Positions 16,828 to 20,636 of a stretch of 20,636 bases of DNA are shown here, piece by piece. Made by a program: the position numbers and the translations under genes. Each line of letters starts with the position of its first letter. Position 1 is the stretch's first letter. This DNA is from Euryarchaeota archaeon UBA552 (GTDB lineage: Archaea > Thermoplasmatota > Poseidoniia > Poseidoniales > Thalassarchaeaceae): assembly GCA_002499585.1 (NCBI GenBank), contig DAMH01000004.1, positions 1-20,636 of the forward strand, in the 5' to 3' direction. A model generated the notes under the pieces. It was not told where the DNA came from, did not search any database, and saw nothing but the letters and a program-made list of their open reading frames with translations.

Positions 16828-17379
16828 TTATTGCCGATTTTTTGGTTTCCAATCCTTGAACGCCACATGAGCAGGGAGAGTTCCCGAGCCTTCTTGTTCG
16901 TATTCCTTCACACGGTCGTAAAGCCAGATGAACCACTCCATTGTCTTGTCCCCGTCCTTTTCACGTATCGGATCTAGCCAAAACGAGAATGTCTCGTATG
17001 TCTTGAGGAATTCGCCCGAGAAGAGGTCGTAAAAAGCGTGGAAGTCCATGTCTCCTCGGTGGACGAGAGCACCGATGCTTTCCCAAGTTGTGAGAACCGT
17101 TACTACCTTTGGCCAATCGTCGCCTAGATGATCTTGCACTTTCTCAAAGTCTTCGATTGAGTCCCCGGTCAGTACCTCGGATATCGCTGTCGAACGGGAG
17201 ATTAATGTCAGCCCTGCTACAAAGTCTGGGCTTTGAAAATTCGCGGCTAGGTTCATTGCTGTCGAACTGTTTCTTGCAGCTCGAAGTTCCTTGATTTGAA
17301 ACCATGAGTATATTGCAGCACTGACTATGGTAATCAAACCGATGATTTCTGCCCAAGATGCTGCTGTTTCTAATTCCAT
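16828..17379 (-). CDS. Small one-helix membrane protein, DUF4760-like
   Basis: About 183 residues: one N-terminal hydrophobic helix (SWAEIIGLITIVSAAIYSWF), then KELRAARNSSTAMNLAANFQ and a mostly helical, acidic, Trp/Phe-rich cytoplasmic part. Organisation and the helix-R-x2-R-N-S/T segment resemble DUF4760-type proteins, of unknown function; I am not certain of the match. ATG 17379 is preferred over TTG 17385, as a TATA-like AAATAT (17407-17402) begins 28 nt upstream, implying a leaderless message. It ends 100 nt before the uvrA ATG, so the two may share a transcript. Divergent from the six-helix membrane protein at 17712. Confidence 0.6.
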   Translation of the reverse strand: MELETAASWAEIIGLITIVSAAIYSWFQIKELRAARNSSTAMNLAANFQSPDFVAGLTLISRSTAISEVLTGDSIEDFEKVQDHLGDDWPKVVTVLTTWESIGALVHRGDMDFHAFYDLFSGEFLKTYETFSFWLDPIREKDGDKTMEWFIWLYDRVKEYEQEGSGTLPAHVAFKDWKPKNRQ

Positions 17380-17401
17380 GTGCAAAAATAGGAGGGGTTT
17401 G

Positions 17402-17407
17402 ATATTT
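17402..17407 (-). promoter_or_regulatory. TATA-like box before the one-helix protein gene
   Basis: AAATAT on the minus strand, within ATCAAATATC, begins 28 nt before the ATG at 17379. The spacing fits a leaderless archaeal promoter, and this would be the main promoter for the minus-strand group that includes uvrA. Confidence 0.4.
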
Positions 17408-17624
17408 GATAAGTTCTATCGCATAATCGGCCCCATTAGCCGCGGGGCAGCCTGTAAAACTCGAATGCTGTCTGATGCCTGACTGGTGTCGACTTAGCTT
17501 GTGTAGATTGGGTCGGTGCAGATTGTCCAAGAGTAGCATACTCCTGGTAAGGGGGGACATTGAATAGTCAACCTCTGGCAAAGGCGCAGCGCATCGATTG
17601 ATCTGTTCCTTGTCGATATTATTG

Positions 17625-17630
17625 TATATT
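17625..17630 (+). promoter_or_regulatory. Candidate TATA box for the membrane protein-deacetylase-nei operon
   Basis: TATATT within a 28-nt AT-rich stretch is the most TATA-like element before the plus-strand operon. Initiation near 17650-17655 would leave a leader of about 55-60 nt, longer than elsewhere in this window, with AAAGGTC as ribosome site before the ATG at 17712. Confidence 0.38.
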
Positions 17631-17711
17631 TTTTCTAAATTCACAACTAAGTGTGAGCCCTGCCGCCGTAATTCCGTGAGAGGCGCCATTGAAACCGGAT
17701 TTGAAAGGTCC

Positions 17712-18545
17712 ATGGGGGACGAGGTGGATGATAGTGTGAGGAAGTTCGCCATTGTCGCGGCCGTCGTCGGTTTCTTCGCCCATCTGTCGCTTTGGGCCCT
17801 TGACAACTCCGGCAGAATTGTAGTCGCTGGAGATTCCGCTGAGTTGGTCCAATCACCTCTATCCGCCCTTTACACTCCATTCTCAATACTCCTGACCTAC
17901 GAGGTTTACCAACTTATCAGGACGATTCCTGAATCATTCTCTTCATCAGTCGGTAAGCAGTATGAGATAGCTACGCTGCTTGTGGTCAGAGACATACTGA
18001 AGCGACTACCCGAGGTGGACGGCTCGGACGGTTGGAGTGTCGGTGACGATGTCTCATTCCTCCTGGTTGAGTGTGCAGCATTCTTGGCGTTATTCTACAC
18101 GGCTCTGACATATTACAATATGAGAAAACACGAGGATGTGAACCATCAAGTCTCTGATGATGTGAGCGTTTTCATACTGACAAAAAAGGCGATTGCGATT
18201 TTTATGCTTGTCATATTTGTAATAATCGCACTCACCTCGGTTACAGGTTGGATAGCGGCTGTCCAAGAGGGGGGCGGCTCGGTCGACCGCACAATCTTCT
18301 TCCTGGATTTCTTCACTTTCCTCATACTCGCAGACATCCTGATTCTACTGATATCATACTGGTTTTACACGGACTTCAGAAATCTGGCCAGGAATACGGG
18401 ATTCGTGCTCTCTACTGTGATAATCCGAGTCGCGATATCCGCGGCTGGGGTGTCCTCTATGATCCTGTTCACCCTAAGTGGTGTCCTCGGTATCGCGATC
18501 CTCAGAATGTTTGTTACTAACAAGCCTTCGGAGGCGTGCGCTTGA
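17712..18545 (+). CDS. Conserved multi-helix membrane protein of unknown function
   Basis: About 277 residues with roughly six hydrophobic segments. The most conserved-looking parts are PFSILLTYEVYQLIRTIPES, then SVGKQYEIATLLVVRDILK, and near the end FRNLARNTGFVLSTVIIRVA. I recognise this arrangement as a broadly distributed hypothetical membrane family, but know no function. ATG 17712 has AAAGGTC just upstream; the open frame back to TTG 17598 adds residues not resembling a signal. Its last codons overlap the start of the deacetylase gene (TTGA, 18542-18545), so the two are translationally coupled. That link is the only clue to its role, which may be in membrane sensing or transport. Confidence 0.75.
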   Translation: MGDEVDDSVRKFAIVAAVVGFFAHLSLWALDNSGRIVVAGDSAELVQSPLSALYTPFSILLTYEVYQLIRTIPESFSSSVGKQYEIATLLVVRDILKRLPEVDGSDGWSVGDDVSFLLVECAAFLALFYTALTYYNMRKHEDVNHQVSDDVSVFILTKKAIAIFMLVIFVIIALTSVTGWIAAVQEGGGSVDRTIFFLDFFTFLILADILILLISYWFYTDFRNLARNTGFVLSTVIIRVAISAAGVSSMILFTLSGVLGIAILRMFVTNKPSEACA

Positions 18546-19564
18546 CAAGGAATGCCTCTGATATTTGGAGGGAGGATGTAGGTGATTGTAGTCACTCCCA
18601 AGTTCCCATGCCGATATGGTACCACGATATTTACACAACGGGCATCCACAGAGATTCTAGGTTTCCCAGAGAGAGATATCGGATACTCAAAGATCGCATA
18701 CAGAACTCGCAAAATTCCGGCTTGATTGAGTTTATGTCCCCAGAATGTGCATCAAAGGAAGATCTGCTGACATCTCACGATCCAGATTTCATACGTCGTT
18801 TTCTTGATGGGGAATTGGGGGAAAAAGAGGTAAACAGAATCGGTTTGAAGCCCTGGACCGACTCTTTTGTGGAGAGGACCCTGCGCATCATGGGCGGGTC
18901 GCTGTCTGCTTTGAAGCGCGTCTGCGAGTTTGGCGGCATTTCTGGAAACATGGCAGGTGGGACCCATCACTCGCACGCTGGCTTTGGGGCTGGTTACTGC
19001 GTATTCAACGACATCGCGGTCTGCGCGGTTAAAGCGACTGAGTCGCTCGGAATAGCACGGGTGGCTATCCTTGATCTGGACGTCCATCAAGGGGACGGTA
19101 CTGCGACCATGCTCAAAGATATCGAAGGAGCGCTTACGATTTCAGTGCACTGCAAGGATAACTTTCCATTCAGAAAGGCAATCAGCGACCATGATTTTCC
19201 GCTGAATTCCGGGGTCGGGGACGTAGGTTATCTCGAGAAGGTGAGCGAATGTTTGGAAATTCTTGAGGATTATGCTCCGGATCTTCTCTTATTTCAAGCA
19301 GGGGTCGATAGCCTGGAAAAGGACGGGCTAGGAAAAATGAATGTCACCAGAGGCGGGATGAGGGCCCGGAATAGAATGGTCTTTTCTTATCTCGTGGAGA
19401 AGAGTTTGCCCTGTGTTATCTTCATGGGAGGGGGATACGCCAAGCCGATAAGTCACACAATAGACGCGTTCTACGACCTCTTTATCGACGGTGCGGTTGC
19501 CAACAGCTATATTCAAAGAGGTAACAAGTCGAAAAGTCGTAAACAGGCCAATGGGGGAGTCTGA
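18542..19564 (+). CDS. HDAC-superfamily deacetylase, class IV-like
   Basis: A zinc-dependent amidohydrolase of the HDAC/AcuC/acetylpolyamine fold, about 340 residues. Numbered from TTG 18542: paired H142-H143 in AGGTHHSHAGFGAGYCVFND, zinc ligands D180 and H182 in LDLDVHQGDGTA, D256 in AGVDSLEKD, NFPFRKAISDHDFPLNSGVG, and catalytic Y299 in MGGGYA. The NFPFRK and AGVDxL motifs are typical of HDAC11-like (class IV) members. Substrate could be acetyl-lysine on proteins, an acetylated polyamine or another small amide. TTG 18542 has GGAGG seven bases upstream and overlaps the previous stop; ATG 18608, just before WYHDIYTT, is where homology begins and is a serious alternative. Its stop overlaps the nei ATG (TGATG). 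Confidence 0.88.
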   Translation: MTRNASDIWREDVGDCSHSQVPMPIWYHDIYTTGIHRDSRFPRERYRILKDRIQNSQNSGLIEFMSPECASKEDLLTSHDPDFIRRFLDGELGEKEVNRIGLKPWTDSFVERTLRIMGGSLSALKRVCEFGGISGNMAGGTHHSHAGFGAGYCVFNDIAVCAVKATESLGIARVAILDLDVHQGDGTATMLKDIEGALTISVHCKDNFPFRKAISDHDFPLNSGVGDVGYLEKVSECLEILEDYAPDLLLFQAGVDSLEKDGLGKMNVTRGGMRARNRMVFSYLVEKSLPCVIFMGGGYAKPISHTIDAFYDLFIDGAVANSYIQRGNKSKSRKQANGGV

Positions 19565-20388
19565 TGCCTGAAGGTCCTGAGACCAGGCGTGCTGCTGATC
19601 GGATATCGAATAGATTGCGCGACAGGTCGCTGTCGCACCTGAGGCTACCGTTTCCCCCCATATCCGAATTTGAAGGGGTTTTGAAGAAAGCTCATATCGA
19701 ATCCGTGACTTCTCGGGGAAAGGCCCTGCTCATTCGGTTTGATAATGGATTGAGCCTCTACAGCCACAGCCAGCTCTACGGTCGATGGACGGTCAACAAG
19801 GCAAGCACTGAAATTAGGTGGAACAGGTCGCTCAGAGCTGAATTTGTCGCAGAGGGCTACGCAGTAAGGCTCTGGTCCGCCACAGATGTGGAGGTTTTAC
19901 CCACGGATAAAGAAGAAGAGCATCCCTACATCCTCAAGCTGGGTCCAGACGTGCTGGACGATGATACGACTTCTGATTTGATCTGTGAGCGGCTGGAAAG
20001 CCCGCGGTTCAACAGAAGGCAGGCGTCGTCCCTGATGCTCGACCAGACGTTCATAGCTGGTTTAGGAAACTACCTGAGGAGCGAGATACTCCACCAAGCT
20101 GGTGTGCATCCGAAGGCAAGGCCAAAGGATCTGGACCCAGGGGCCATCACCAAGTGGGGGTCGCTCACCAAGAGCATCAGTATCAGATCGTACGAAAGCA
20201 ATGGGCTGACCGTGAGTGACGACCTTGCTAGGAGGCGTAAGGGCATGGGCGAGCGACGGCGATCGTACAGGCACTCGGCATTCTGTAGGAACGGAATGGA
20301 CTGTCATGTCTGTGACGCCACCATCATTCGCATCAGGGTCTCAGGCAGACGCTTGGACATGTGCCCGAAATGCCAGGTGGAGTCCTGA
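19564..20388 (+). CDS. nei: Endonuclease VIII (Nei), DNA glycosylase/AP lyase
   Basis: A base-excision repair enzyme for oxidised pyrimidines, 274 residues. It follows E. coli Nei closely: the catalytic N-terminus MPEGPETRRAADRI (P2 nucleophile, E3), RGKALLIRFDNGLSLYSHSQ then LYGRW (K53, H68), and HPYILKLGPDVLDDDTTSDL followed by SPRFNRRQ. DQTFIAGLGNYLRSEILHQA encloses the helix-two-turn-helix, and a C-terminal zinc finger (C247-x2-C250 ... C267-x2-C270) is present. All recognised catalytic and metal residues are present. ATG 19564 shares its A with the deacetylase TGA, with GGGGGAG a few bases upstream. The strong similarity to the gammaproteobacterial enzyme in an apparent archaeon suggests transfer from bacteria. 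Confidence 0.95.
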   Translation: MPEGPETRRAADRISNRLRDRSLSHLRLPFPPISEFEGVLKKAHIESVTSRGKALLIRFDNGLSLYSHSQLYGRWTVNKASTEIRWNRSLRAEFVAEGYAVRLWSATDVEVLPTDKEEEHPYILKLGPDVLDDDTTSDLICERLESPRFNRRQASSLMLDQTFIAGLGNYLRSEILHQAGVHPKARPKDLDPGAITKWGSLTKSISIRSYESNGLTVSDDLARRRKGMGERRRSYRHSAFCRNGMDCHVCDATIIRIRVSGRRLDMCPKCQVES

Positions 20389-20429
20389 AGGAACGTTCCG
20401 AGCGCCCTTGAGTGGCGGCCCCGAGAACA

Positions 20430-20437
20430 TTTATTCA
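20430..20437 (+). promoter_or_regulatory. TATA-like box TTTATTCA before the edge lipoprotein gene
   Basis: TTTATTCA begins 30 nt before the ATG at 20460 and is identical to the octamer at 5440-5447. Initiation would fall at or a few bases before the start codon, so the transcript is likely leaderless; only AAAGG abuts the ATG. Confidence 0.45.
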
Positions 20438-20459
20438 GAATGACCCACATCACAAAGGC

Positions 20460-20636
20460 ATGCAGAAGACCCGTTCCGCCTTGCTTGTGATACTGATGAT
20501 GACCGTCGCCCTCGCTGGGTGCATCAGCGAGGACACCTCGGACCTGGACACCCAGATCGAGGACCTCGGCACCCAGAACACAGAGCTTACACAGACCATC
20601 GCGGAAAGGGACCTGGCGATCTCGGAGCTCGAGGCC
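20460..20636 (+). CDS. Lipoprotein with coiled-coil-like segment, N-terminal part only
   Basis: The window ends after 59 codons. The start MQKTRSALLVILMMTVALAG leads into a Cys (lipobox LAGC, Cys21), a lipid-anchored export signal. What follows is polar and repetitive: SEDTSDLDTQIEDLGTQNTE, LTQTIAERDLAISELEA, rich in Glu/Asp/Gln/Thr and with leucines or isoleucines at roughly heptad spacing. This suggests a coiled-coil stalk. About 51 of the 59 codons end in G or C, far above its neighbours. Function unknown. Confidence 0.72.
   Translation, partial: MQKTRSALLVILMMTVALAGCISEDTSDLDTQIEDLGTQNTELTQTIAERDLAISELEA

Larger units (their letters stand above)
17386..17711. other. Divergent 326-nt intergenic region with inverted repeats
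   Basis: The largest gap between confident genes. It contains a minus-strand TATA-like box (17407-17402), an inverted repeat GCCCC-9 nt-GGGGC at 17430-17448, a GAGTA-GCA-TACTC hairpin at 17531-17543, and a GGGGGG run near 17551. It also holds an AT-rich tract at 17616-17643 that includes TATATT (17625-17630) and T6. The TATATT could drive the plus-strand operon with a leader of about 55-60 nt. No tRNA fold was found. The plus-strand reading frame extends back to a TTG at 17598, and a minus-strand frame crosses the region, but neither looks like a protein. Confidence 0.6.

Noticed and set aside
17430..17500. Possible tRNA near the GCCCC/GGGGC repeat
   Set aside because: A TCGA-containing loop is present, but no paired T-arm, anticodon arm or acceptor stem could be formed on either strand.
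17144..17806. 220-residue minus-strand frame across the intergenic region
   Set aside because: Overlaps two better-supported genes, has no family resemblance and no plausible start.

Overview
The window looks like a chromosomal fragment of an archaeon, most likely a marine Thermoplasmatota of the Marine Group II (Poseidoniales) type. This rests on a geranylgeranyl-reductase-family flavoprotein, a dolichol/phytol-kinase-like membrane protein, an HDAC-fold deacetylase, a secreted membrane-anchored subtilase, and TATA-like AT boxes about 25-34 nt before many starts, where several transcripts appear leaderless or nearly so. Bacterial-type genes (uvrA, nei, a Bax-inhibitor-1/YccA protein) sit among them, as is common in that lineage. 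The taxonomic call is inference; there is no rRNA or other decisive marker. I see no tRNA, rRNA, CRISPR array, insertion sequence or phage gene. Coding density is very high.

Left part (1-5415). A truncated LysE/RhtB exporter lies at the edge, downstream of a Cys/Met-metabolism PLP enzyme on the minus strand. Divergent from it is a polyprenol/phytol-kinase-like membrane protein, which converges by a 33-bp overlap with a minus-strand pair (CutA followed by a YczE-type membrane protein). Divergent from CutA is an operon of a geranylgeranyl-reductase-type flavoprotein and a NagD-type HAD phosphatase.

Middle (5440-12107). On the plus strand are an isoaspartyl-methyltransferase-like/TPR fusion, a very short glycerophosphodiesterase-like protein, a DFR-like NAD(P)-dependent epimerase/reductase, and a lipoprotein with four Asp-box (BNR) repeats. 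The last converges, 12 bp apart, with a large minus-strand subtilase that has a signal peptide and a C-terminal membrane anchor.

Right part (12233-20636). On the minus strand, read right to left, are a small one-helix protein (DUF4760-like), uvrA, a BaxI/YccA protein and a second LysE-type transporter. Across a 326-nt divergent intergenic region is a tightly coupled plus-strand operon: a six-helix conserved membrane protein, a class IV-like HDAC deacetylase, and nei (endonuclease VIII). Both junctions have overlapping stop and start codons. The window ends inside a lipoprotein with a coiled-coil-like region and unusually GC-rich codons.

Two base-excision/nucleotide-excision repair genes (nei, uvrA) thus flank one intergenic region, and several membrane-lipid-related genes cluster on the left. 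I did not find a clear undescribed system. The most intriguing loci are the degenerate methyltransferase-TPR fusion, the membrane protein-deacetylase-glycosylase operon, and near-palindromic TATA elements shared by divergent genes.
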